Shown here: one piece after another, positions 54,528 to 64,000 of the stretch | Numbering within the stretch: the stretch's first letter is position 1 | Layout of the letters: each line of letters begins with the position of its first letter | Source of the DNA: Gracilariopsis chorda | Taxonomy: Eukaryota; Rhodophyta; Florideophyceae; Gracilariales; Gracilariaceae | NCBI GenBank assembly: GCA_003194525.1 | Contig: NBIV01000160.1 | Location: 1 to 64,000 of the forward strand | Length of the DNA: 64,000 nt | Direction of reading: 5' to 3' | Translations under genes and position numbers: made by a program | Notes under the pieces: model-generated | Databases searched by the model: none | Told to the model about the DNA's origin: nothing | The model's input: the letters and a program-made list of their open reading frames with translations, nothing else

Positions 54528-55665
54528 GCTCTGCCAGACGAGACGAATGATAAACAAGTTGTTTTGAGGTTACTCGATCGCAATAGGTCCGAGGCGCTCG
54601 CGCAAGATTCGGCTCAGGCTCGTGTGGAACGGCTGCACACTTACGTGAAAGGTCTGGGCGTTTCGCTTTCATTTCTGCGACATGCCACAGAAAAGGTTCA
54701 AAAGTAGAGGGAGCCGGAATTTAATAGCGCCGTTTCAATGCAGAACGCTCTTTGCGAGCTGGGCACGAGGAAGGGGGACAAGCTTGGCTCTCATTTGGAG
54801 AAAGTGAAACTGGAGATACTAGCAGAAGGACAACGCCAATCTACTTCTTCTTGGATCTCCATCACCAGCTTCGACCCGAATGGCGGTGCTAGTGGTGGCG
54901 AACGTTACGTTCCGTCGTATCGCGTGCTGGACCTCAGTTGGATCACGGCCTATCTGAGCGTGGCTCACCACATGCGCAAGAGAAGCAAAGCTTCACAGCT
55001 CACCTTCAGATTCGAAAGCGCACTCGCGACGAGTGTCGTTTGCGCCTCCCAAAACGCCTCGCTCAGCAGCCACGGCCAAGGCCAATGGGCGGAGGCTGAT
55101 GTGAGAGGAGCCAAGCGGCCACTCAACAGCGTGAAAATTGCACTGCATGTCGCACGTGTTGTGGACGAGCTTTTCAGGGATTATGAAGAAAGGGCAAAGG
55201 GCGCTCAGCGCATAATGAACCCCAGGATAGAGGGAAAGGATGCGTATGAACACGCAGTCGCAGTGTGCACAAAGCTCCGTGATCAACTGGAGAGCTGGAC
55301 GGGAAGTATGTGGGACGGGAGAACGGAGGCATCTAACGAGAGCTTGGAACGCTTGGGATCTGATGTGCATAGGGCTTCAAACCGACTGAAGCAAGGGAGC
55401 GATACAAGAAAGTGGCTCTGTCCACGACTGATGAGTTGAGGCGGTTGCGGAATGATATGCATAAGGACTTGTATGAAGCACTTCACGGAATGGCTGTCGA
55501 ATACCCCCGACAGCACGCTGCGCACGCTGAAGCATGGAAATCCTTATCGCATTGCGTGAACGAGTTTCGAAGGAGTTCAAAGACAAATGCGACTACTTCC
55601 AGTGCACAAGGTGGATCAGTCGCAAACCTCTCCTTCGAGGTCAGCGGTAAGGGAACAACTTCAAC
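54528..55665 (+). pseudogene. Broken gene for a coiled-coil protein, possibly BAR-like
   Basis: A long plus-strand frame from 54528 reads ALPDETNDKQVVLRLLDRNR, then hits one TAG (54705-54707) and continues in frame (ATG 54738) to a stop at 55439. Homologous-looking sequence goes on in the -1 frame from about 55412 (DELRRLRNDMHKDLYEALHG, then AHAEAWKSLSHCV). The helical, charged segments and the final block recall the BAR coiled coil at the end of sorting nexins, which bend endosomal membranes. This assignment is tentative. The start is missing: gypsy element 3 ends about 90 bp upstream and may have removed it. Confidence 0.5.
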
Positions 55666-55686
55666 ACTACAAGTAGCCGAAACAAA

Positions 55687-56631
55687 ATGGGAACACAGCC
55701 GCTTTTGCCGCGCAGAGAGACAATCCCTCAGTCACAAACTCAGTATACCACACAGTCGCAAACTGCATTCTACAGCTTAGCATGGATTACGATTTCAGCA
55801 ATGTTAGTAGCTGTTCCATCAGTTGCTGTTCGTCTCGCTATAAGACGATATGGTTTCCCTGCTAGTGCTGCGGCATTACTCCGAAGCATTTTTCAACTTC
55901 TAATTTCATCTATATCACTTTTGGGCGTTTTGAACGCCCCCCAGCTCGACCTGAGTCCTATGCAAAAGACAATATTGTTCGTCCGTGGTACGTGCGGATC
56001 GGTTGGACTGCTATTGGTGTACGCTTCAACAGCATATCTCCCAGCTGGCGTAGTCACCTTCATATCCGCCTTAAGTCCTGTCTTGACAATGCTGCTATCG
56101 CGAGTGTTTCTGAAAGAAACCACAAGCGTCTGGAACATAGCCTGTGCGCTCGTCAGAATATGCGGCGTAACCTTGATTGCAGGACCAAGTGCTAACATCG
56201 AAGACATACTCGGCGTCATACTTGCCTTTCTTGCAGCGTGTTTTTTCGCATGTGCTTGTATATGCGTAAGTGGCATGGGTACCAGCGTGCATTTCATGCT
56301 CTCAGTCTTTTCCATCGGAGCCTTAGGTGTCCCCATTATGTCTATTTACGGTGGTAAAGAAGCTATAAAGCATCTTATACATAACCACGAAGGTGTGGCA
56401 GTGACACTGGTGGGTTCTTTGGTAGGATTTTTCGTACATTGCTGCCTGAACAAGGGGCTTCATTTGGGCAAGGTTGGAGAAGATAACTTTATGACTAACG
56501 CCTAGGTGCCGTGTTCATGCTTTTCACACATGTTGATATTCGGTGAAACGCCAAGCCTCCTGAGAGTCATAAGATCAGTGTTTCTGGTTTCTGGGGTGCT
56601 CACGGTTGGGTTGCAACGGCTGAGGACATAA
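55687..56631 (+). pseudogene. EamA/DMT-family transporter, disrupted near its C-terminus
   Basis: From ATG 55687 the frame gives 272 residues with about eight hydrophobic segments and EamA hallmarks: RGTCGSVGLLLVYASTAYLP, FISALSPVLTMLLSRVFLKE and ICGVTLIAG. These are membrane transporters of nucleotide sugars, metabolites or drugs; the substrate here is unknown. A TAG at 56503 ends the frame early. The expected last part is still readable beyond: LGAVFMLFTH in the neighbouring frame, then in the original frame MLIFGETPSLLRVI ... SGVL to a TAA at 56629. Two compensating indels around the TAG would explain this. A very short intron there is the alternative. Confidence 0.7.
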
Positions 56632-56809
56632 AAGAGCCAAGGATAACCTTAATGGCTAAGACTGCGTTCGTTCTGCCCTAGATGCTTAACAATGGATTTG
56701 TTGCACCACTAACAACAAAAATTGTTATTCCACATGTCTTGAAGGTGTATAAAGGTGCGTACAGAGCGCCACTGCCACAACAGTTTCTCTTACGGGGTAA
56801 TGCACTTTA

Positions 56810-57592
56810 CTAAACCTGTTTTGGTCTAAGAACGGCTCGAACAAGCTTTCGTTGGCCACCAAGTCCTGTTTGGAGCTCAAAAAGATCCCCATCGCCTTTT
56901 ACATGTTTTGTGAACATATGAAAACTCCGTTTCACCTCGTACACGTCAATCGTTGTATAAATACGATACGCTCCTTGGCTGTGAGAACGGGAGATTACCT
57001 TTGCCGCTCTATTCTTCTCCGCTGTCAGAAACACTGTACTGTTCTCAGTGCTCGAATTATCATCTGTATCATTGGCAACACCTACATTTTTGGCTTGTAT
57101 CGGCTTTTCTTTAACTTCTTTTTGCTCGTGGTACCGACTTCTTGCATTGTAATTGTCCTTATTCCGATTCCTGGTTCGATATCTACGCACCTTTTCTGCA
57201 TTTTTGCGGCGCTTTTATCTTCGAAGCTGTTTGCCCTTGTAGTAGGTTTGCAGTTCTGTCCTGGGAAGTATTATATTCGTTCTTTTGCTCAGATTAACAC
57301 TGCTTTGAACCCGGTCTTCTCCATCTGGACAAATTTAGTGCACGGGATCGTTGTAAACCCTTCTCACTGGATTTTCCTGAGTTTCAACACAAGAAATCAC
57401 GCTCACCTCCGCTGGAATCAAGCTGGAAAAGATACCAACAGAGGCATTAGCGGCCTCACCAACAGTATTGGAAATCCGCTCGACGCTTCTGGACACCTGA
57501 CAGACACTACATATCACGCAAGACCCTGAACCTTCCGATGGTTTATCCGGAGCATACTTATTTTCAAAGACTCGGACGGCTTTGTGCCGCAA
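56810..57592 (-). pseudogene. Decayed minus-strand ORF, unknown
   Basis: One frame gives 57592-57335, a stop, then continues with a second stop near 57220 and runs open to 56810. The composition is protein-like: KR-rich (RRYRTRNRNKDNYNARSRYH), then acidic (NDTDDNSSTENST), then mixed. The plus-strand ORF over the same bases (56852-57529) is very hydrophobic and reads like its antisense. No family is recognised. It may belong to the same mobile element as the RG-rich ORF upstream. Confidence 0.35.
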
Positions 57593-58383
57593 ATACTGTG
57601 AATTGCAGAGCTACAACGAAGGCAAGTTTGGCTCGGATCTTCTCCAATGTTCCCATCTCCAACACGACAGCGACCTCGATCGAGTTCAACACAGTATTAT
57701 ATCTTTTTCATACCCTCCAGATACAGACAGATGAGAAACAGTTGTGCTTTTCTAGAAGCTTGGGTGTCCGTCAGAACAAAATGGGCACATGATTGGTATC
57801 CGACAAGGAAGCACCAGACGATTTTGTGAAAGAAACGGAATTCGCGGAACGTGCCATGAGCTTCCCAAGCCAATGACACACCGTTTTTCGGGTAACCAAA
57901 AAACGTGTGAAAAGTTTCGCACATTGCAAAAGTTTTAGACATTCATGGCTGGCCCCCAACGGAACATTTAAATCTTCATTTTTCATATCCGAGGATGCTG
58001 GACATGGCACAACAACACCGCATAACATTTGTTCATCGAAGCTGCTCCTTGTTCCGCTAGGAGCGCTTTGGTATCGTCTTCCCACACATTTATATTCTCA
58101 ACTCTTCCATTCTTTCCAACACGAACACTTTTACAATGTATATCAGGCATCTGGGACTTCGATCTTCACATTGTGGCATGATCTATCGATAATGCGCACC
58201 GATAATGCGCACCGACAAAGTTCCATTCAGAGAGTTGAAAATCTATGTGGTTCATGATCTGCATTTTGCACTTGTCGAAAGTAACATTGAACAACGATTG
58301 TAATACTTACTATTTATCCGTCTATTCATACTACACAGCATCTCGGAATGGGGATACGATACCTGCCCACTCTAAGAAGTACG
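57593..58383. other. Spacer, no gene seen
   Basis: AT-rich with short ORFs only. A short direct repeat, GATAATGCGCACC, occurs twice around 58189-58214. Confidence 0.4.
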
Positions 58384-60151
58384 TCAATGCAAGTGTTTGG
58401 ATTTTGCTCTACATCCAAGCCCCAAAGTAGCTCCTTGGTTCCTTACAATAAGTTTCTTTCCTCCTCGATTAGAAACACGCCCGCGATAGCGACCTCCACC
58501 CCGTCCTCGGCGTGCTATTACATTCTGCTTTGATCCTTTTTGAGCTCTTCCACGCGTGGAATGGGAGAGTCGATCTGCTCGTACGCCATGGTTGAAAGCG
58601 GATGAAGATCCAGTTTCCATGCTCTGCAGGCATTCTTGAGCTTGTGCAAGTAGAGCCGTTACTGTGGTACTAAGAGCATCGGTTGCACCAACGGTAGTAG
58701 GCAGAACATCTCCCACGTTCGTGATATTTTGCAGTCGTCTTGCACTCAGGTGCGAGTTATGAGGTGGAGGTCGTATTGGTAAGCGAAGCAAAATGCTTTT
58801 GTGTCTTGCCTCTTTATTATCAAGGTGTGGTGCCATACTGGTACGATTTGCCTTAATATCTTTCCTCATGGTATTGGAAGGCGTCCTCTCGTGCATGCCT
58901 CTGATTGACTCAGTTCCGTGGTATCTGTAATCAAACACCCTTCTGATTTCATCATTTGGGCCTGTTAATGGGATTTCAGTGCGTCCCACGTCTCTTGCTT
59001 TAGCCCTAGACTCACAAATATGCGTAGTGGTTGTATTTTTGTGAGCCTGGTTGTCTTTGAATGAAGACCCGCAAGCAGGAACATGTACCGGAGTTGAGTA
59101 TCGTACAGACGGATTCAAAATGCTCCAGTTCTTTCGCAGAACCTGTGGGGCAGACCAAACTACCAGTATCCGATGTAGGTTGGTCGTTTTCTGCTGAGTA
59201 TAGATTGCGCACAGTCTCATCGGCTTCGGAAGGCGATTTTCATGCGGGAATGAATATTAACGATGGAGGTTGTGGTAGGGCCTGATTCATGTTCTCATGC
59301 TCCCTTTCCGCAGCTCTCATGGATGTCAAAGCTCTGGCATGACCTCCAGAAGTTCGATGTAAAACTGGAGAAGCTTCTTGTGTGGCCCCTCTACGTTGTA
59401 AACCATGATATGCGGGTGATGAATTGTTTTCAGCTGGATCGAGAAGGTTTGATGAATTTCGTATGAGCATACCCACATATACATGTTATCGTCCATGAAA
59501 GCCATTTGCTTGATGCCCCGGGTCAGTGAAGTTATGGATGTCATCATTTTCTTGATTCGGAATTTCGGAGAGGTTTACGGGGATGCAGTTGACAGGTGCG
59601 TACTGAACGTGCTGCACTCTTCTAGCCACTGGCAATCGCCCCTTAGACTTCATCTTCTGTTCCGCAAGCCATCTGATGCACCAAATATTACTGTTATGTT
59701 TGTACACAAGAAAGTTTTTCGAGGCACACACAGTTCGAATGACAGCTTCAAACTGGGATACATGGGTCCTTCTCGAAGCAAGGCCCCAAGAAAACTTCCC
59801 ATAGTTTATTCCTATCATCTGTATCATGATCATTTCCAGTGCATCCTTTGCATCCGCGTTTAGTTGTTTATCACTAACACTCGATGGGAATTGAATATAC
59901 TTTTCATCACCATCAGGTATCAACGCATTTCGGAAATCTCTGGCTGCTCGCATTAGCGCTGTTACTTTCGGTTCGCGAACGAAATCTTTTCCTCGAACTG
60001 GACTCGGAGTGGTTGGAAGTCGAGCAGAGGGCTCGAGGGCCTCGACCCGTTTGTTAATTTTCGCCACATCTTCTTTCCATATGCGAACGACTTGCTCTTT
60101 GGTTTCGGATAGGAAACGTTCCAGTGGCGCTTGTGGAATTGCAAGGGCCAT
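58384..60151 (-). pseudogene. Broken gene for an RG-rich protein, divergent to the transposase
   Basis: Starts at ATG 60151 and reads 221 codons (FLSETKEQVVRIWKEDVAKI, then mixed sequence) to a TAA. The same frame continues through a TGA to about 59110. It then shifts by one frame and continues to 58384. The C-terminus is RG-rich and basic (RRGRGGGRYRGRVSNRGGKK). The total would be near 580 residues. No family is recognised; the RGG tail suggests nucleic-acid binding. It begins about 250 bp from the start of the plus-strand transposase, so the two could be a divergent pair of one DNA transposon. Confidence 0.5.
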
Positions 60152-60401
60152 TCAATATGCGTCTGTTGAGGTTGCAGAGATCCACTAAGATGCTCGAGGG
60201 GGCCAGATTCGACGAAGGCTTTCCCCTTAACCAGGTGAGTCATGAATCACATCACATTAGACTCGCTGCTTTCTTGAGCGTAACCTGTAATTACGATTCA
60301 ACTTCAGAATCGATTCAAAGGATGCGAATCGCAAGCAAGTGATCGAAAAGAAGTATTTGTTATATTTCTTCAAAGTTCTTGATATATTTCAATGAATCGA
60401 G

Positions 60402-63400
60402 GTGTGGAGACGAAGTGTTTTGAGCACCTTCTTCTCTTCCTGCAAAATGTACCCCAAGTATGTATGTCTTCCAGAGTATGAATGCACATGCTGTCCTCGG
60501 GGAAAAGCTTTGAGCCGAACTACTATGCTCAAGAACAGAAAGTCAGCAAATACCTCCAGAAGAAGGCGAGGAATTCAAGCAGATCTCCCGTGGGGCCCAA
60601 CAGAGAACCGCAGCTTCACTGTTCTGCGCAGTACGAATCATATATTCAGAAATCGCTTGGGCCACTGCCTGAAAGAAATCCAAGTCCCAATGTTCTAGTA
60701 TCCCGCTTAGAAGCCAACTCGAGTCCCAAGGTACATCAGATGCAATGCATCGATTCAAGAAGTGGACAGAATGCGTCTCGTTCTCCAACTACAAGTCCTA
60801 ATCTTATTGAAACTGCATTTAAATCAAAGGAAAGGAGCGAAATGTAAACACTGGACTTGGAGGAACGACACATCGGTACAAGCAACATAATCTCCGAGTC
60901 GACTAAAGATCCATCACAACAACCGAGGCTTTGTGAGCAGCCAGGCGAAGAGCCACAATATATATTCTTTGGAAATTGTGATTCATCTTCGGAGAAGAGC
61001 CCAGAAAACGAACAGTTCGTAGCACCAGCACATTCTTCAGGTAGGCATGGAAAATCAAATTGCGTTATATCGAACGAAGAAGCACCCGTACATGAGCAAG
61101 AGGAGTTCAGTAATATTATAGAGTATCATTCGAGTCCATATGATGAGAGCGTGCCGTCTACATTTAACTCGAACGTGGAAGATACTCTTGCCATCAACAA
61201 CAATATTGCTCATGACATAGAACCAAACGAGAACTCAAATCCACATACCGACAAAAGCTAGCTCACCACTGGCGTCCCAGAACCGTCCCAAGCAACCCAT
61301 CAGCCCGCGTTGCGACACTAAAATGACGTTGTGGAACACATTCAACCGTTTGCTTACGATTCAGACTTCTCGGGCCGTTCTGAAGTAGACCAAAACTCCG
61401 TTCAGAGCTTCAATATGGGTGGTGAAAGTTTTGAGTGTCAATAGCTCAGTGAGGATCTTGGAGAACACTATATGAATCAGAATCATCTTCAAAACAGCGT
61501 CGTGGAATCCGAGTTTTCGTCATGGGCTTGTAAAAACAGACCATAGATAGATTTGTTCTTGAAGCATGGTATCACACAAGCTGTCATGGATGATATTCTA
61601 CAACTTATTCTGGCACCTTCTAAGTGTTGGAAAGCCGTAATGGGTCGCATAAACATGGAGTCGAGAAGAGATGAGGCGATTACATCCCTTCCAATATGCC
61701 CAGGACACATGTGCTTCTACAACGAGTCCATTACGCAATGCTCCGTTTGCGCTAGACCTCACTCGGCTCCCAAAATCCAACTTTGGCCAACCCTATCATG
61801 GATATCATTGAAACAAAGATTGGAGCGTATGTTGGTTGACAAAGCACGATTTGATAGTCTGTAAAAATATCTGGAAGGCCAGGATTCAGAAGGAGACCCT
61901 GAGTGTATTCGAGACTTTTTTGATACAGATGCGTTTGCAAGGATTGCATATGCTTCAAGGGGAAGGGACGCGATCAAATTCGATCTCTTTCTGGCCTTAT
62001 CGACAGATGGTTTTCAAGCTATCCGAAAGAGTACTTATGATGTATGGCCTATTGCGGCGATAATTTGCAACCTGGAGCCCAGCCTGCGATACCTAATCAA
62101 AAACCTCCTGCCGTTTACCTTCATCCCGGGCCCATCCGAACCCGTCAATCTTCAGTCATTCGTTGCTCCGCTTGTGGAGGAAATCCAGTTGCGTGACAAG
62201 GATGGTACGGGGACGGAATTTGCGTTTTACGACGGCTCATCACGAATGATCCGAGTTCATATGATATGGTTCACAGGAGATCTGCCACCCGTAAAGAAGT
62301 TTTGTGGGCTAAAGGGACATAATGGCAAGCGACCTTGTCGCTTTCGCAATATCGAAGGAGTCTGGTCAGCTTCCAACCGACATTACTACTTTCCCAGTGC
62401 GTTCCAACAATCTGGTCGAAGAATTATTCTCTTCGACTTATCTCGTCTTCCACAGCGTTCTGTCAGTGAAACAGGTCTGACCAATTAAAAGTTAGGATTG
62501 CTTGAAGGAAAAGGAAAATCTGATATGCAACGAGCAACTGGAATCAACGAAAAATCAATACTGCTCTCTCTTCCCAACATATTGCCATACAGTTCATTCC
62601 AGATTGATATCATGCACTTGTTCTACAACCTTGGAAAAATATCATTCGTTTGTGGCTTACTCCGGGCAAACCGTATTCATTGACCAAGCTTTCTGTCAAA
62701 GAGATAGATGAAGAGCTGATTAGTTTCGGAGGTGACGTTCCAAGTCAAATGGCAAGTCGTCCAAGACCTTTGAGTAGGTTCTCTGAGTAGAAACGGCCGA
62801 ATTCAAGTCGTTCATCCTATCCTATAGTCTCATTGTATTCGATGGACATCTTCCTCATACATGTCTTTCAGGTTGGAGAATGCTTTTCGAACTTGTCGAT
62901 ATATGCTGGCGTCCAACCCTCAAGAAACGTGATGTGGAGAGATTGCGACACTTGGCACTTGGTTTTTATCGTCACTTTGAGCAACAATATTTTAGAGAGG
63001 ACCCTGAGAGAATTCAGCTGTGCAATTATACCCTTCATTTGCTACTACACCTTGCAGAAGGTGCATTTGAAAGCGAACCTCCAGTCGGATACTCGCAGTA
63101 CTGGATGGAGCGTTATATTGGGTGGATCTTGGGTCGTATGAACGCGAGAAACCTTGCTGCGGCGTCACTAATGAATGACGCAAAATTTATTGAGGCCTAT
63201 AAATCTTTTTTCCGTGTTCCGGTGGAGAAAGATGGGATACAAATGATTCGAGATCTGAAAGAAAGAGGGCGGTATGAACTTAGAGGTCCGAAGCAGACGT
63301 ACTGGGTGGCAAGCAACGAGGACATGGACGAACTGCTTTCATCGTGCTTGAGGGGATACTTCATGCGGACGTATGATGGTTTGACATCTTCAAAAGTCAT

Positions 63401-63971
63401 TGATATTCTAGATGTGATCGATCACGTTCAATTCAGACCTCGACTACGTTTCATTTGTGGAAGTGCGGTACAGGACACCATGGCCAGGATTCGTCCAGGT
63501 ATCATTGACCTTGTTGAAAGACGTTCCCGCGTGAGCTGTCATATTGCAGCTGAAATGGAAGATGGCAGTAGAGTTGAGGTGTACTTTGGACGTGTGAAAA
63601 TGCTTTTTGAGGTCGAAGTGAACATTGAAGATACCGAGTGCTCCACGGAATGGAATTATTGGCAGAGAAAGTATGAAGTTGCGCTCATCAAATGGGCGAC
63701 AGGTCTCCAGGTGGGTGAAAAAATGCAGGTGTACAAGAATTGCAGTTCAACAGATGCATTTCGATCGAAAACAGTGGAGGATCTCTCCATTGTTTCCAAG
63801 CTGATCAGTGTTGTTGACCATATCGTTCCTTCTCAACAGTCACGGAGTGGAAGCCGACAAAGATGTTACTTCATCGACCACAATTTGGCTTCTGATTTTC
63901 TTCTTGATACCGACACGACATCAGTGGAAAACAAGAACCGAGTATTGTGTGGCATCAGAGGTCAAAGATAA
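60402..63971 (+). pseudogene. tnp2-like (CACTA/En-Spm or Plavaka-type) transposase, with stops and frameshifts
   Basis: An N-terminal Cys-containing motif (YECTCCPRGKALSRTTM) is at 60402 on. Another frame then runs from 60482 to 62683: a Ser/Glu-rich acidic stretch, a C-x2-C segment (QCSVCARPHSAPK), the core FDLFLALSTDGFQAIRKSTY with WPI (61980-62050), IPGPSEP, GLKGHNGKRPCRFRNIEG and DIMHLFYNLGK. A frameshift near 62650 leads to 62880-63971, with FELVDICWRP, LHLLLHLAEGAFE and the YWMERYIGWILGRMNARNLA block typical of the DUF4218-like C-terminus. In-frame stops lie at 60845, 61259, 61319, 61442, 61544, 61862 and 62486. It would cut and paste DNA; this copy cannot. The end near the window edge may be frameshifted too. 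Confidence 0.82.
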
Positions 63972-64000
63972 TGTCAAATACAACATTATGGTATGATATC

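Noticed and set aside
56852..57529. 225-codon hydrophobic plus-strand ORF that could be read as a membrane protein
   Set aside because: It is the antisense of a more protein-like, charged minus-strand frame, and its hydrophobicity follows from that.
60402..63971. A non-standard nuclear genetic code (TAA/TAG as Gln)
   Set aside because: Host genes in the same window end in TAG and TAA in the expected places (for example glycosylasparaginase and the kinase exon 3), and the transposase also has frameshifts, so ordinary decay is the better explanation.

Overview
This window looks like nuclear DNA of a eukaryote, most likely an alga with compact genes. The best guess is a florideophyte red alga of the Chondrus type, but that is inference from style (short convergent genes, few introns of about 100 bp, heavy Ty3/gypsy load) and not from a diagnostic gene. 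Eukaryotic evidence: GT-AG introns in a nucleoside diphosphate kinase, a mitochondrial-type cardiolipin synthase, a PH-domain/CaMK-like kinase, LTR retrotransposons and a tnp2-type DNA transposase. Annotated stops in housekeeping genes use TGA, TAG and TAA, so the code is standard.

Layout. 1-5775: a minus-strand Ty3/gypsy element, cut by the window edge, with gag, an aspartic protease, decayed RT/RNase H and an LTR. Its LTR abuts and opens into a C2HC zinc-finger ORF (5786-6721). 7.4-12.7 kb: the densest host block, with class II CPD photolyase, a DnaJ-type zinc-finger membrane protein, a small two-exon hypothetical gene, glycosylasparaginase and cardiolipin synthase. Two of the gene pairs are convergent with 15-17 bp between stops. 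13.8-14.6 kb: a three-exon organellar-type nucleoside diphosphate kinase. 14.6-21.8 kb: gene-poor. 21.8-30.5 kb: a SpoU/TrmH RNA methyltransferase with a large unknown C-terminus, a 2H phosphoesterase (ThpR-like) with an RG-rich front, and a PH-kinase with a polyhistidine front.

32.3-42.0 kb is the most striking region: 3.77 near-identical units of 2578 bp in direct tandem, each with one gene for a secreted protein (signal peptide, 12-Cys module, long charged helix). The first copy is frameshifted by one extra A. The array core is almost perfectly homogenised while both flanks are diverged homologues of the same unit. Each unit junction also carries an insert of about 250 bp with a 20-bp palindrome and a segment related to a lone copy at 19.7 kb.

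43.2-64.0 kb is a mobile-element graveyard: a truncated gypsy element with intact gag and an LTR, a complete solo LTR with a short target duplication, a chromodomain-bearing gypsy pol fragment, two broken host-like genes (a coiled-coil protein and an EamA transporter), and a divergent pair made of an RG-rich ORF and a tnp2-like transposase, both broken.

The host genes show no shared pathway. They are unrelated housekeeping functions (DNA repair, lipid, nucleotide, RNA and glycoprotein metabolism, signalling) set among transposons. The main biological interest is the amplified secreted-protein array and what the mobile elements reveal about their own structure (LTR ends, primer-binding site, gag-pol junction).
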